A stretch of DNA of 64,000 nucleotides, taken from NCBI GenBank assembly GCA_029001845.1, contig JAREWP010000075.1, forward strand, positions 124,001-188,000. The letters run 5' to 3'. A model generated the notes under the pieces. It was not told where the DNA came from. It made no database searches and saw nothing but the letters and a program-made list of their open reading frames with translations. This document shows positions 45,578 through 54,949 of the stretch, one piece after another. Every line of letters starts with the position of its first letter. Position 1 is the stretch's first letter. Source of the DNA: Candidatus Magnetocorallium paracelense (lineage in GTDB: Bacteria; Nitrospirota; Thermodesulfovibrionia; Thermodesulfovibrionales; Magnetobacteriaceae). The translations under genes and the position numbers were made by a program.

Positions 45578-46282
45578 TTGAACTCTCATTCGTTTAGCAG
45601 GAAATGGTTAATAATCCAGTCCGTTATCGGAATTAACTGGTTTATCGTCCTTCTTGCGTTTCCTTACCACCTTTTGATTTATTACATCACCGCCTTTTGG
45701 ATTTTTTTTGCTTTTATCGCTTTAGTAATCAATGGTGGAGGAATAGGAACAGTGGCTGACAAGGTTACATTGATCCGTGTAATCCTTATGGCATTTACCT
45801 GTGTGCATTCTGCTTCGTTTTCTAATCAGAATCCCAATCATGTACCTATAATATTATGCGCTCTTTTTCTTCTTATGGATAAACTGGATGGCTGTTGCGC
45901 GGAAAAATGGGGCGGAAGCGATGCAGGGGCTGTTTACGATATGGAGTCGGACCAGTTTTCAGTTGTCGTTTTGTCTATGTTGGGTTATTTACAGGCAGGC
46001 TTACCTTTTTTTATACTCTTTTTTCCCCTGATCCGCTATGTTTATGTCCTCTTTTCAGAAGCGGTCGGTATTCCGTCAAACGATCCAAAACCGGTAAGAG
46101 GAAACAACACCAGAGGAAAAACGATTTTTTTAGTAATTGCAGCAATTCTTTTTTTTAATCTGATCCCCTCTGTTTCCATGCCAATTAAAATATCTCTCAC
46201 TGCTATGGCTTTAATACTACTGATATGGTCTTTTTCTGCGGACTTTATATTTTTATACAGAAATGTTGTCAAACGAGCATAA
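45578..46282 (+). CDS. CDP-alcohol phosphatidyltransferase-like membrane protein
   Basis: 234 residues, about six membrane helices. The motif is DKLDGCCAEKWGGSDAGAVYDMESD, compared with the family D-x2-D-G-x2-A-R-x8-G-x3-D-x3-D: all four metal aspartates and DG are present, but R is E and the spacer is one residue shorter. Such enzymes transfer a phospho-alcohol group from CDP-lipid or CDP-alcohol. The start is a TTG at 45578, as no ATG lies nearby in frame. The next gene, ~150 bases on, is a phospholipid methyltransferase-like protein, which suggests a lipid head-group pathway. Confidence 0.7.
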   Translation: MNSHSFSRKWLIIQSVIGINWFIVLLAFPYHLLIYYITAFWIFFAFIALVINGGGIGTVADKVTLIRVILMAFTCVHSASFSNQNPNHVPIILCALFLLMDKLDGCCAEKWGGSDAGAVYDMESDQFSVVVLSMLGYLQAGLPFFILFFPLIRYVYVLFSEAVGIPSNDPKPVRGNNTRGKTIFLVIAAILFFNLIPSVSMPIKISLTAMALILLIWSFSADFIFLYRNVVKRA

Positions 46283-46429
46283 CAGGGTGGTTGTTTACAG
46301 AGGTGGGGATGAGCAGAATGTCCCTCTCCTCTGACGGTCATAAGCGTTAACGTAAAAGATAAATTTCGAATGTAGAGCAGGGAATAATGAATTCGAAGAG
46401 AAAACTTTATAATTTCTATGAGTGATTAA

Positions 46430-47068
46430 ATGGAAATTGTAGTTATATTCGCTTACATCAGCCTGATTGCGGAACTGCTGTTATTCCCTGTACCGAGCAT
46501 AGCATCCTGTTATAGCATAATGAGGGAAAGTAAGAACCAACCCGGAACTGTTTCATATAAAGAACACCATTTTGATGTTTACAGAGCCTCTATAATAAGA
46601 AAATTTTTACTTTATATAGTTCCCACGATATTTTGTGTAGCTCTTTTTCTGATCCCCCCTGTGTTAATAGCCTTTCCTGCTCTGACCGATTTTTTTTCAC
46701 CTGTGGAGACATTGAACAGTAACATGATCCATACGTCAGGGATTATATTGATTATTGGAGGAAGATTTGTAACACTTTATTCTGTTTTTTGTATAAGGCG
46801 GTCCTTTAAGGGTTTTTTAAAACCCCTGCCGGTAAATGGCATCGTTAGCCGGGGAGTCTTTCGTTTCAGCAGAAATCCCGGACTGGTCGGAATGTTTGTT
46901 TTTTATGGAGGCCTTTTTTTACTTTTTCCAAATCTGGTTATGGCTGTAGGTTTTTTTCTCTATTTTATAAATATGCACAACAGAGTTCTAATGGAGGAAA
47001 GCTTCCTCAGAGAGAATTTTGGAGACGCTTTTTTGAAATACATGGGGGTAGTCAGGCGATATATCTGA
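46430..47068 (+). CDS. Isoprenylcysteine/phospholipid methyltransferase-like membrane protein
   Basis: 212 residues, about five membrane helices. The C-terminal third has GVFRFSRNPGLVGMFVFYGG and NRVLMEESFLRENFGDAFLKYMGVVRRYI. This is the conserved R-NP...E-E-x-x-L...F-G-x-x-Y-x-x-Y-x-x-x-V-x-R/P pattern of the PEMT/ICMT family, which methylates lipids or prenyl groups with SAM. Substrate unknown. It may act with the CDP-alcohol transferase-like enzyme upstream. Confidence 0.78.
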   Translation: MEIVVIFAYISLIAELLLFPVPSIASCYSIMRESKNQPGTVSYKEHHFDVYRASIIRKFLLYIVPTIFCVALFLIPPVLIAFPALTDFFSPVETLNSNMIHTSGIILIIGGRFVTLYSVFCIRRSFKGFLKPLPVNGIVSRGVFRFSRNPGLVGMFVFYGGLFLLFPNLVMAVGFFLYFINMHNRVLMEESFLRENFGDAFLKYMGVVRRYI

Positions 47069-47085
47069 TCCTGACCCGGCGTAGT

Positions 47086-47250
47086 CTATACTAGAAACAG
47101 TGTTTTTCCAAATCTTCGAGGTCTGAGTATTAATATAATTTTATTATGGTCATCTATAACTTCTTTAATAAGAAGGGATTTATCGGCGTAGTAGTAGTTT
47201 TCTTCAATCAATTCTTTAAAATTTGATATACCTCTTGGCAGTTTTTTCAT
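47086..47250 (-). pseudogene. Remnant of an AAA-ATPase-like / PD-(D/E)XK nuclease family gene
   Basis: A 54-codon frame that reads MKKLPRGISNFKELIEENYY, then YADKSLLIKEVIDDHNKIIL and ILRPRRFGKTL before a TAG stop. This is the exact start of the large AAA-ATPase_like (DUF1703) family, including its Walker-A-like RPRRFGKT, whose full members exceed 500 residues. Everything after the P-loop is gone, so it is a 3'-truncated relic. A GAGG lies before the ATG. Confidence 0.75.
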
Positions 47251-47412
47251 GAGGCGCCTCTATTGTTCATTCAATACCCATACCATTGATTATTATCTGT
47301 AAAAGCCGATATTATTATACTAAATCAATATATACGCTGTCTGTCCTGAGGGGGTACGGGCGCGCTAATTTTAACTTTGCCCTGGTATGTTTATCACATC
47401 TGTATTATTTTC

Positions 47413-48510
47413 ATGAGAATAAACAATTGTACAGAAATCCGTCAAAAACTTTTAAGCCGGTATTCTGCAAACAAACGTGAACTGCCATGGCGAAGGACAA
47501 AATATCCTTACCCTGTCTGGGTCTCTGAAGTCATGCTGCAGCAAACACAGGTTAAGACTGTGTTGAAGTACTATGACCCCTTTATGGAGAAATTCCCGAA
47601 TATCGGAGAGTTGGCGCAAGCTGATGTGCAGGATGTTCTCAAAGCATGGGAGGGAATGGGGTATTATGCACGAGCGCGGAACCTGCATGATGCCGCTGCA
47701 ATTATTGTAAAACAATATAACGGTATCATTCCAAACACCAAAGAGGAGCTTTTAAAACTCCCCGGTGTGGGAGATTATATCGCTGCCGCCGTATTGAGCA
47801 TCGCCTTTGGGCGTCCTTTGGCCGTTGTCGATGGAAATGTGAAACGTCTCCTGGCCAGGTTGTTTGTCATTGATGAATACATTAATGCATCCGGCTCATT
47901 AAAAACTTTTAAGTCTGTTGCCGAACAATTACTGGATATCTCCGAACCGGGCGCATTTAATCAGGCTCTTATGGAATTTGGCGCAACAATCTGTAAATCC
48001 GGAAATCCGGCCTGCCATGCATGTCCGTTGAAAGGTGATTGCTTGGCATATCGATATCAAAAAGTCTCTGAATACCCTAAGAAAGCATCAAAAAAGGAGA
48101 GACCGGAATACCATATCGCAGTGGGAGTGGTTTTTAAAAAGGGGAAAGTCTTAATTACCCGACGTAAGCATAACGGGCTTCTTGGCGGTTTGTGGGAGTT
48201 TCCCGGCGGAAAGGTTAGAGACGGGGAAAAGGGGGAAATAGCTTGCATACGGGAGATTCGGGAGGAGGTCAATCTTGTAGTGAAGGTCGATTCCTGTCTG
48301 ACTCGGATCAGACACGAATACAGCCATTTTAAGATTGTCATGGATGTATTTATCTGTCGTTATATATCCGGCAGAGTAAGGCTGACCGGGCCGGCAGCTC
48401 ATCAATGGATAAAAATAAAAGAGACCGACCAATACCCCTTTCCCGGAGCGAATCACAAATTTTTACCTCTTTTAAAAGAAAAACAGTCAGCCCTTAAGGC
48501 TATACTGTAG
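47413..48510 (+). CDS. mutY: A/G-specific adenine glycosylase with intact Nudix domain
   Basis: 365 residues from ATG 47413; the longer GTG/ATG-less extension to 47377 is unconserved. ELPWR, SEVMLQQTQV, AWEGMGYYARARNL, the helix-hairpin-helix LPGVGDYIAAAVLS with the catalytic aspartate in VVDGNVKRLLAR, and the 4Fe-4S ligands C-x6-C-x2-C-x5-C (CKSGNPACHACPLKGDC) are all present. It removes adenine opposite 8-oxoguanine. The C-terminal domain carries GGLWEFPGGK and an almost complete Nudix box (G-x5-E-x7-REIREEV-N-L), so it may also hydrolyse 8-oxo-dGTP, whereas many MutY proteins have lost these residues. Confidence 0.93.
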   Translation: MRINNCTEIRQKLLSRYSANKRELPWRRTKYPYPVWVSEVMLQQTQVKTVLKYYDPFMEKFPNIGELAQADVQDVLKAWEGMGYYARARNLHDAAAIIVKQYNGIIPNTKEELLKLPGVGDYIAAAVLSIAFGRPLAVVDGNVKRLLARLFVIDEYINASGSLKTFKSVAEQLLDISEPGAFNQALMEFGATICKSGNPACHACPLKGDCLAYRYQKVSEYPKKASKKERPEYHIAVGVVFKKGKVLITRRKHNGLLGGLWEFPGGKVRDGEKGEIACIREIREEVNLVVKVDSCLTRIRHEYSHFKIVMDVFICRYISGRVRLTGPAAHQWIKIKETDQYPFPGANHKFLPLLKEKQSALKAIL

Positions 48511-48521
48511 GAGCTGAAAGT

Positions 48522-48845
48522 AAATTTAAGATATTAAAAAGTCCTGATATTATCAGGTTTCGTCCTGTCAGGCATTGGACTGACACTAAAATATACGCTT
48601 TCGGGTTCTGCTGTATTATGTCACTTATTTTGATAAAGGTAATGCAAATCCGGCCTTCCCGCATAGGTTTAAAAATGAGTCCTGAAGTGCTTAAGGAAGA
48701 ACTAAAGGATATGAAAGAGATTATTCTGATCTACTCTATAGATCATGCTGAAAAGCAGATAAGCCAAAGAAGCTCGGTGCAGCAAAGACTCTGGGATTTG
48801 TTTGAATTAATGCATCTGGAAAATGAGGTTAACCATACACTATAG
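48522..48845 (+). pseudogene. C-terminal remnant of a DDE transposase (IS1634/IS4-like)
   Basis: Reading through in the frame of 48618-48845 gives FRPVRHWTDTKIYAF, then LILIKVMQIRPSRIGLKMSPEVLKEELKDMKE, the typical tail of IS1634-type transposases (IRP-I/V-x-HWTD-x-KI followed by K-x-SP-x-x-L-x-x-L). The catalytic domain is absent and the first ~12 codons carry no start, so it is a fragment. It directly follows mutY and precedes a dispersed repeat. Confidence 0.55.
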
Positions 48846-49429
48846 TGATCATAAAATCCTTTAATTTCAAGAGGTTAGACGCACTTTTCAATACTATTTA
48901 GAAAACTCAGGTTAAAAACAGCATTTAGCATTCAGCTGTCAACCCTCTGTTTTCAAAGGTTTTGCATAATAACCGGCATATCACTTTTGGGTGAGTGCTG
49001 TTTTTAACGTAACGCTTTGATTTTTTTTAGCTGACTACTGATCGCTGACCGCTGACAGTTTTTTTAAAAATTATAACGATTTGTTCTCTTTATTGGCAAG
49101 ATGTTACGTTGTAAATGATTTAATTATTATAATCATGCAAAACAGAATTATTGAAAAGAGGTATAGTGACTGTATGGACTTGCTTTTTATAAATTGTTTT
49201 TTCCTTAAAATGAAAAACAGAATGAAAAGAAGGAGGGGCAAAAGAGCAGGTTTTAAAAGCTGCCAGATGGCCGTTCTGTTTATACTTAAATGAAAAAGCT
49301 GTAGCGGTGAATAAGGCATTAGCACGGAGCACATATTACCTGCGGCTGCAAAACCCAGGGCTCTGCAAAAAGATATTTTTACATAGTTGGAGCTTTGAAG
49401 CCACTTAATCCCTGATAAATAAAAAAGTA
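48846..49429. other. Intergenic region with dispersed repeat
   Basis: Nearly 600 bases. 48905-49065 is the third heptad-bounded repeat. The rest is AT-rich with only short frames of odd composition (for example near 49081-49293), which I do not accept as genes. Confidence 0.5.
48905..49065 (-). repeat. Heptad-bounded dispersed repeat, copy 3 (inverted)
   Basis: The reverse complement aligns with 30008-30145 over nearly all its length: AATCAAAGCGTTACG, AACAGCACTCACC, TCACCCAAAAGTGA and AAACAGAGGGTTGACAG all match with few changes. The ends are 7-base periodic (AGCTGAC TACTGAT CGCTGAC CGCTGAC; CAGCATT TAGCATT CAGCTGT). This is the best-matching pair of the family. Confidence 0.8.
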
Positions 49430-49797
49430 TTACTCCATCCGCAAAAAAACAACTACTAATTCAAATAAAATCAGAAGAAACGTCATATTATTATAGGATG
49501 GAGTTAAATATGGAGTAAGGAGCATGCTTATATAGGACATGAGGAAAAACGGTAGAATATCTGTAAATAAAAGCGATGTAATATTTATTAAAAACCAGAT
49601 AAACCCAAGGAAGAAAAGCTTTAAACCAAAATCCTTTCAAAAATAAACAATAACCAATACTTCTATCAGACTTGAAAAAAAAGTATAACAGCGGGATACA
49701 TTCTACCTGTAGAAGATGGAGAAACACCGGCAAAAACTACCGCAATAGAGAAAGCTAAAAGTATGAATAGCAGAGATTTAAGAAATTTTGTTTTCAT
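49430..49797 (-). pseudogene. Broken small membrane protein gene
   Basis: It starts MKTKFLKSLLFILLAFSIAV with a good signal peptide ending VFA, then GVSPSSTGRMYPAVILFF. A base is lost or gained in the T-run at ~49674-49682: the frame should continue as SSLIEVLVIVYF, then a TGA, then KDFGLKLFFLGFIWFLINIT and on to ELVVVFLRME before the TAA at 49430. So at least one frameshift and one in-frame stop. The architecture resembles the broken gene immediately upstream at 50 kb, so the two are probably old tandem paralogues. Confidence 0.6.
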
Positions 49798-49843
49798 TGT
49801 TTCATAAAGAGTTTTTAATTATAAAGATTTGACCCCGCTTAAG

Positions 49844-50362
49844 CTATTTTAAAACACGCGACAGGTAAAAAAGAGACAGTAGTGCTGAGCAGGTATTTCC
49901 GACTGCCGATGCCAAAATGGTTCTGTATAAAGAAGCTGTCCTTACCTGTTCCGTATGAAGCCATGGAATTTTTAATATATAGAAAAGTAAAAGTCCTTCT
50001 ATTAGAATAACAGGCAATTCTTCAATCAGAATAAATAGAAGTTTTCCTGTTACGGGGGAAAACGTTTTTACAAAAAAAGTATCCAAGAGAGGCTTTGAGT
50101 AGTTCAGAAAGGAAACAAAAAGAATAAAAGATATAATATTGAAAAAGAACCATGTATGTCTAAAACGGGAGGTGTTTAAAGAGAATTCATTGAGTGTATA
50201 AGAAGTAACAAACACCTCAAGCCCGACGGGAATTGAAAGCAGGATAAGGCTGAATCCAATCTCGACGGGAGAGACAACAGGATTGGCGAAAACCGGTGAT
50301 TGAGGGAGAATTAGAAATAGAAGTGTAAAGAGTGTTGTCTAAAGGTTTTTTATAATATACAT
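49844..50362 (-). pseudogene. Membrane protein gene with nonsense codon in signal peptide
   Basis: From ATG 50362: MYIIKNL, TAG at 50341-50339, then TTLFTLLFLILPQSPVFA, and a mature part with SPVEIGFSLILLSIPVGLEV and two or three membrane helices (FFFNIISFILFVSFL, LLFILIEELPVILIEGLLLF). The single TAG sits where a basic residue is expected in an otherwise ideal signal peptide. A downstream GTG at 50215 could start a shorter product without the signal. No family recognised. The break resembles that in the next gene downstream. Confidence 0.6.
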
Positions 50363-50730
50363 TTTTATATGAGAAAGCCCGAAAAGCATGAAATGAAAAT
50401 TTTTTACTGGTTTTCTTTTATATTCCACTATATTCCACAATGGTTAGTTCTCAACAAGCTTAAGTTAACAACCTCGTTGCCTCCTTTTTTCAAAGTATCT
50501 TTACCTGCCTTTCTTACCTGACACATGGAGTAATATCTATAGATATTAATGCCATTCCCGCAATTCCTTAATCGGGAAAATGTCATCTTCTCTTAATAAC
50601 CTTGGGACTATTGACTCCTCCAACCCCCTGTGTCATGTAAAGCAGTAAGTTTTAAGGGGAATTGAGGAAAAATTCCTTTTATTACTTCAACTTATAGAGA
50701 ACTTATTTTCAGCGATTTAATGTCAACCAG
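50363..50730. other. Intergenic, no supported gene
   Basis: About 370 bases within the gene-debris region. It contains a perfect 18-base palindrome TAATATCTATAGATATTA at 50531-50548 and two close TATTCCAC repeats near 50,420. Short frames on the minus strand carry no recognisable motif. Confidence 0.45.
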
Positions 50731-52412
50731 CTAAGGAACAAGGGTGCCATCTCCTACAACTTTCAATGTACTCAAATCAGTCAAAAATTCGCTTTTGAAA
50801 TTCTTAAGCACTTCACTTAATTTTCTATATTTGGAAGTTCCAGTATTTTGTCTTGCTAACTCTGCCCATAAGTGATAGCCAAAAACTCCAGCTGCTGACT
50901 GTATCGGACTACTTGTCCATGACCAATATAATAGAATATCCATGTATCAAATGAATTAGCAAATAGCAATAAAAGTCTTTTATCTGTTATTTCTACAACT
51001 GAATTTGGAACATATCCCATGTCACTCCATATTGGCAATGTATATATATACTCGGTATAATTCTTAATATCTATAAAAACTATGTAGTAGCTATCACCTG
51101 GAAGCATTTGTCCCAATATAAAATGTGCGACCTTTGATCGTCCGGCAAACTCAGGATTTGACACCGGAGCGGTAGTAGACCCTACACTTCCAAGCGAATG
51201 GGAAATCATATAAGCGCCTGCGCCTGTTTCGGGGTCTCTGACGATATATCCGACTCCTGTCCAGTCATTTAGTGTAACATTATCTCGTGATACTGTCACC
51301 TCTTTTTGTGCGTTAACTGCGTTTCTTATATCCGTTATATCCTCCTCCGATAGAGTAAGCTGAGGTAAAATGGTATCTGCATTGTTTGAATCTATGGTAT
51401 AAACGGGTATTCCCTCTTTTGCTGCTGTCTGTAATGCCTTGACTGCCGATACGGACTCAATTTGGAGAAGATTTTCCAGTATCTTATGCTCCAGATAGGA
51501 CGAGTTCAGGCCCCTCTGTTTTATAAACTCCTTTCTCCGCGACATGTCGCCATCAATGGCAACGGAGGAGGCGGCGACTTTGATGGCGTCGATGCTCAGA
51601 CCCTCCATAAGGGGAGGTGAAAAGGGCATTCCAAAGAGCTCGTCATACACGGCATGGGCTACAAAGAGCGCAACTGAGGGCATCTTTGTATTGTGTACGC
51701 GCATAAGCGATTCAAGGAGCCTTGAATTCATATGTACCTGACGAAAGTAGGAGATCGAAATATTGTGCAGCAATTCTCCGGCCCTGTCGTCCATGGCGTT
51801 GACTGAATCGTGCAAGGTCCCTTCAAAGCTCTCTACTGTGTCCAAATGACCGGTCAGCTGATCTCCCGAATAATCTAAAGCAGGGACTCCTATGGCGTAA
51901 GCAATACCGTAGGTTATATCCTTTGTCAGTTTGTCCGTACCCAAATTGGGGCTTGTCAGAGTTGTGTTGAGTTCAATGGACGATCCCAACGGTATTTCCG
52001 GCCCTGTAAGTATAACTGTATCGTTCAGTTTTATTTCAGGTTTGACATTTACCAGTTCCATCGTTCCACTCATGTACCTGCAATAGACTCCCGACACTCT
52101 GAACATTGCAATCAAAAGACTGGCCTGATCGTAATTATTTCCCGACAGTTCGCCAAGTGTCTGCTGCGCGCCTTTTAGCGAACCATAATAGGGTTCGTAT
52201 GTAATATTCTGTTTGACCCACTCATAGATTTTATGGGGATTGTTGTCGAGCTCCTCAGCCAGTTCCGTTATTTCCGTTGTAAACTGCACCTCAAGTGTCT
52301 CTGCCAGGTCTGCTTCCGTTGGCGGTGGTTTGGTTGTGCGAGCTTTACCGGCGGCCTTTGCGAGATCATAGGCAGGATCATAGTCTTGCATATCCGACGG
52401 CTCCTGTGTCAA
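50731..52412 (-). pseudogene. Damaged transglutaminase-like protein gene
   Basis: The main frame, 50856-52412, gives 518 residues with a transglutaminase-like region: NNPHKIYEWVKQNITYEPYY, GSLKGAQQTL, NNYDQASLLIAMFRVSG. The position usually held by the catalytic Cys is absent (NNYD), as in a sub-group of this superfamily. The start is only a TTG with no signal peptide, and an upstream 14-base tandem duplication (52420-52447) lies in the reading frame, suggesting N-terminal loss. At the 3' end a second frame, 50731-50943 (SAAGVFGYHLWAELARQNTG), looks like the true C-terminus, which implies a frameshift near 50,940. Role unknown; probably once an exported protein. Confidence 0.6.
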
Positions 52413-52724
52413 ATCCTGTGTGAGCAGTCCTTTGTGAGCAGTCCTTTCAGTGAGCCGTTCGATGCAACGTGAACGCCTTATGCCTTATAACGTGTTTGAT
52501 TCCGTCCTGCCGGGTAAGGAAGTTGTCAGAGCACTTATTTTTATGTTATAAATATTTATCTAAAACAGCATTTAGCTGTCAGCCATCAGCTATCAGCTCT
52601 TTAATTGCAGCACTTTATGGTTCAAAACAGATTCACCCGTAAAGTGAAGCTTATTTTGGCATAATATCAATTCTTTCCTTAGCTGAAGGCTGACTGCTTT
52701 TTTTATTTTTATTTGCTTCAGTGA
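52413..52724. repeat. Tandem duplication and heptad-bounded repeat, copy 4
   Basis: GTGAGCAGTCCTTT occurs twice in tandem at 52420-52433 and 52434-52447. 52555-52700 is a further member of the heptad-bounded family: CTGTCAG CCATCAG CTATCAG at one end, AGCTGAA GGCTGAC at the other, with TTATGGTTCAAAACAG and TCACCCGTAAAGTGA in the core. The cheR promoter must overlap its right end. Confidence 0.65.
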
Positions 52725-53567
52725 ATGGATGGGGTGCGTTACAGGAAACTATCGGATTTTCTTCTTAAGGAGAGAGGCTTTTCGCTTACTCCTTATAAGG
52801 AAAATTATATTTTAAGGCGCCTGGAGTCGCGTCTGAATATAGTAGGCCTGCCTTCACTCGACGACTATATCGATTTTTTAAAGGGGAATGAAAATGAGAT
52901 AAACAGTCTCTTAAACGCCCTTACAATCAACTTAACCTATTTCTTCAGAAACGCCGAAGTTTTTGAATATTTAACGCACTCTGTACTGCCCAATCTGATA
53001 GAACAAAAAATAAAATCAAAGGAATACAGAATCAATATATGGAGCGCCGGATGCGCAACCGGGGAAGAGCCATATTCCATTGCTTGTCTTTTATTGCAAA
53101 ACTTCGATATTAAGCTCTATAAAATTAAAATAAACATACTTGCCACAGATGTCGATTCCGTGGCGATTAAAAGGGCGGAACAAGGTGTTTATCAGGCTGA
53201 AAAACTGGCTGAAGTAGATAAAAAGTTATTATTGAACTGTTTCAGAAAATCGGGAAACAGTTATCATATCAAAGAGGAGTTACGAGATATTGTCGAATTC
53301 AGGCGCTTAAACCTTCTGGATTGTACTCCTTTACATACCGACTTTGATATAATTACCTGCAGGAATGTGTTAATATATTTTTCAAGACCATACCACTTAA
53401 AGACCTATGAGTATTTCCTCAGCCATCTTAATCAACAGGGGATATTAATCCTGGGAAAGGCCGAGATGCTGATATCGGAAATGAGATCCAATTTCGAGCA
53501 CTTAAATATTGAATACTGTATGTACAGAAAAAGGCGGCAACAAAAAGATATTTCAGATATAAAGTAG
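52725..53567 (+). CDS. cheR: Chemotaxis protein methyltransferase CheR
   Basis: 280 residues. An N-terminal helical CheR_N domain (FLLKERGFSLTPYKENYILRRLESRL) precedes a SAM domain: NLTYFFRNAEVFEYL, SAGCATGEEPYSIACLL, ILATDVDSVAIKRAEQGVY, DIITCRNVLIYF and LGKAEML. It methylates glutamates of the chemoreceptor using SAM. First gene of the chemosensory operon; the receptor gene follows after ~140 bases that contain a GTTTAC heptad repeat. No ribosome site better than GAATGG is visible at the ATG. Confidence 0.93.
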   Translation: MDGVRYRKLSDFLLKERGFSLTPYKENYILRRLESRLNIVGLPSLDDYIDFLKGNENEINSLLNALTINLTYFFRNAEVFEYLTHSVLPNLIEQKIKSKEYRINIWSAGCATGEEPYSIACLLLQNFDIKLYKIKINILATDVDSVAIKRAEQGVYQAEKLAEVDKKLLLNCFRKSGNSYHIKEELRDIVEFRRLNLLDCTPLHTDFDIITCRNVLIYFSRPYHLKTYEYFLSHLNQQGILILGKAEMLISEMRSNFEHLNIEYCMYRKRRQQKDISDIK

Positions 53568-53570
53568 TCG

Positions 53571-53690
53571 TTTACGGTTTACAATCTACAGTTAACGGTT
53601 TACAGTTGACGGTTTACGGTAAAAAGCTTCATTTACCGACTCTGTAGTTATTAAGAAAATGTAAACCGTAAGCTGTTTATCAATAATTTA
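53571..53690. repeat. Heptad repeat, GTTTACR family
   Basis: GGTTTAC AATCTAC AGTTAAC GGTTTAC AGTTGAC GGTTTAC follow each other in perfect 7-base phase; an inverted GTAAACCGTAAGC lies at the right end (~53,660). A shorter relative is at 56347-56375. It separates cheR from the receptor gene. Confidence 0.75.
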
Positions 53691-53707
53691 ATTGCAGAGG
53701 AATCGCC

Positions 53708-54949
53708 ATGAAAAAGAAATTGATAGTAGGCTTTCTTTCCGTTATTTTTATAATACTTTTAATGAACTTCCTTGGCACCTATTTCATCGAAGTAGAATGG
53801 CAGCGTCAGATATTCTCCGTATCATCTGCGCTTTTGGTTTCCATGTTCCTTGGTATGGCCATTACCAATCCTATGGTAAAAGACATAAAAAGACTGGTCG
53901 GACTGGCCGAGAAAGTGAGCGAGGGAGACCTTACACACGATCTCACGGTAACTGCAAAGGATGAAGTCGGCGCTCTTGAAGAATCTTTTTCTAAAATGAT
54001 TCAATATCTTAAGGAACTGATCGCCAATAGTCAGGAGAACTCTAATGATGTGGCGGAGTCGGCGAAAAGATTCGAGTCTTTTTCTATGGAGATGAAAAAG
54101 ACGATTGACGAAATTGTCAAGGCAATCGAAGGTATTTCAAGGGGTGCGGAAAAGCAGCTTACACTTGTAGAGAGTTCGTCGGAAATTATGAAGCGCATGG
54201 CGGATTCGACCAATCTCATTGCAAAAAAGGCGACAGCCACTTCCAATACGGCTTCAAGAACAGGAGAGCTGGCGAAATCGGGAAAGGTCTCCTCTACGAC
54301 GGCAATAAAGACCATGGAAGAGGTGGCGCAGAGGTCCATTGATTCGCTGGCCCTTGTAAAGCAGTTCGCCAAACGTGTAAAGGAGATAAATAAAATTACC
54401 GTTATGATAGCGGATATAGCGAATCAGACAAATCTCCTGGCCTTAAATGCCTCTATCGAGGCTGCCAGGGCGGGAGAATATGGAGGCGGATTCGCCGTTG
54501 TCGCCGAAGAAGTAAGAAAACTGGCCGAAAGTTCCAAGGCTTTCAGTGAAAGTATAAACACCATTGTCGAGGATATACAGGAAGAACAGGCCGTCATACT
54601 TACTCATCTGGAAAAGAATACGCAAGATGTACAGGAGGGCTCGAAAGTGGTGGTGAAAATCGGGTCTTCGCTGGAAACGATCAGTAAGGATGTACTTTTA
54701 ATGGTTTCCGCTGTTAAGGAGATATCGGTGCTTACAAACAATCAAAACAAGGAGGCAGGGGAGATGGTTCTGGCTATCGATGAAATTTCTCACCTGGCTC
54801 AGGATAATGCTTCCACTACCGAACAAACGGCAGCGGCGACCGAGGAACAGGCAACATCAATGGAAGAACTCTCCCGCCATGCCGCCGAATTATCGACGAT
54901 ATCTCAGAGACAACTTGAAAGCATAGAGAAATTCCATATAGAGTCATGA
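53708..54949 (+). CDS. Methyl-accepting chemotaxis protein without a periplasmic sensor domain
   Basis: 413 residues. Two membrane helices (~4-25 and ~36-55) are joined by only ~10 residues, so there is essentially no external sensing domain. HAMP follows ([28 protein letters not shown]), then a long coiled coil with the signalling hairpin tip [39 protein letters not shown]. Stimuli may be sensed in the membrane or through HAMP. It passes signals to CheW/CheA of this operon. Overlaps cheW by 4 bases (ATGA). Confidence 0.92.
   Translation: MKKKLIVGFLSVIFIILLMNFLGTYFIEVEWQRQIFSVSSALLVSMFLGMAITNPMVKDIKRLVGLAEKVSEGDLTHDLTVTAKDEVGALEESFSKMIQYLKELIANSQENSNDVAESAKRFESFSMEMKKTIDEIVKAIEGISRGAEKQLTLVESSSEIMKRMADSTNLIAKKATATSNTASRTGELAKSGKVSSTTAIKTMEEVAQRSIDSLALVKQFAKRVKEINKITVMIADIANQTNLLALNASIEAARAGEYGGGFAVVAEEVRKLAESSKAFSESINTIVEDIQEEQAVILTHLEKNTQDVQEGSKVVVKIGSSLETISKDVLLMVSAVKEISVLTNNQNKEAGEMVLAIDEISHLAQDNASTTEQTAAATEEQATSMEELSRHAAELSTISQRQLESIEKFHIES

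Noticed and set aside
49081-49293. A 70-codon plus-strand frame next to the third dispersed repeat
   Set aside because: Very AT-rich with runs of Ile and Lys/Arg, no start signal, and overlapping open frames on the other strand; probably chance.
49430-49797. Selenocysteine read-through of the in-frame TGA
   Set aside because: The same gene has a T-run frameshift and its neighbour has a TAG, so decay is simpler; no SECIS-like stem was seen after the TGA.
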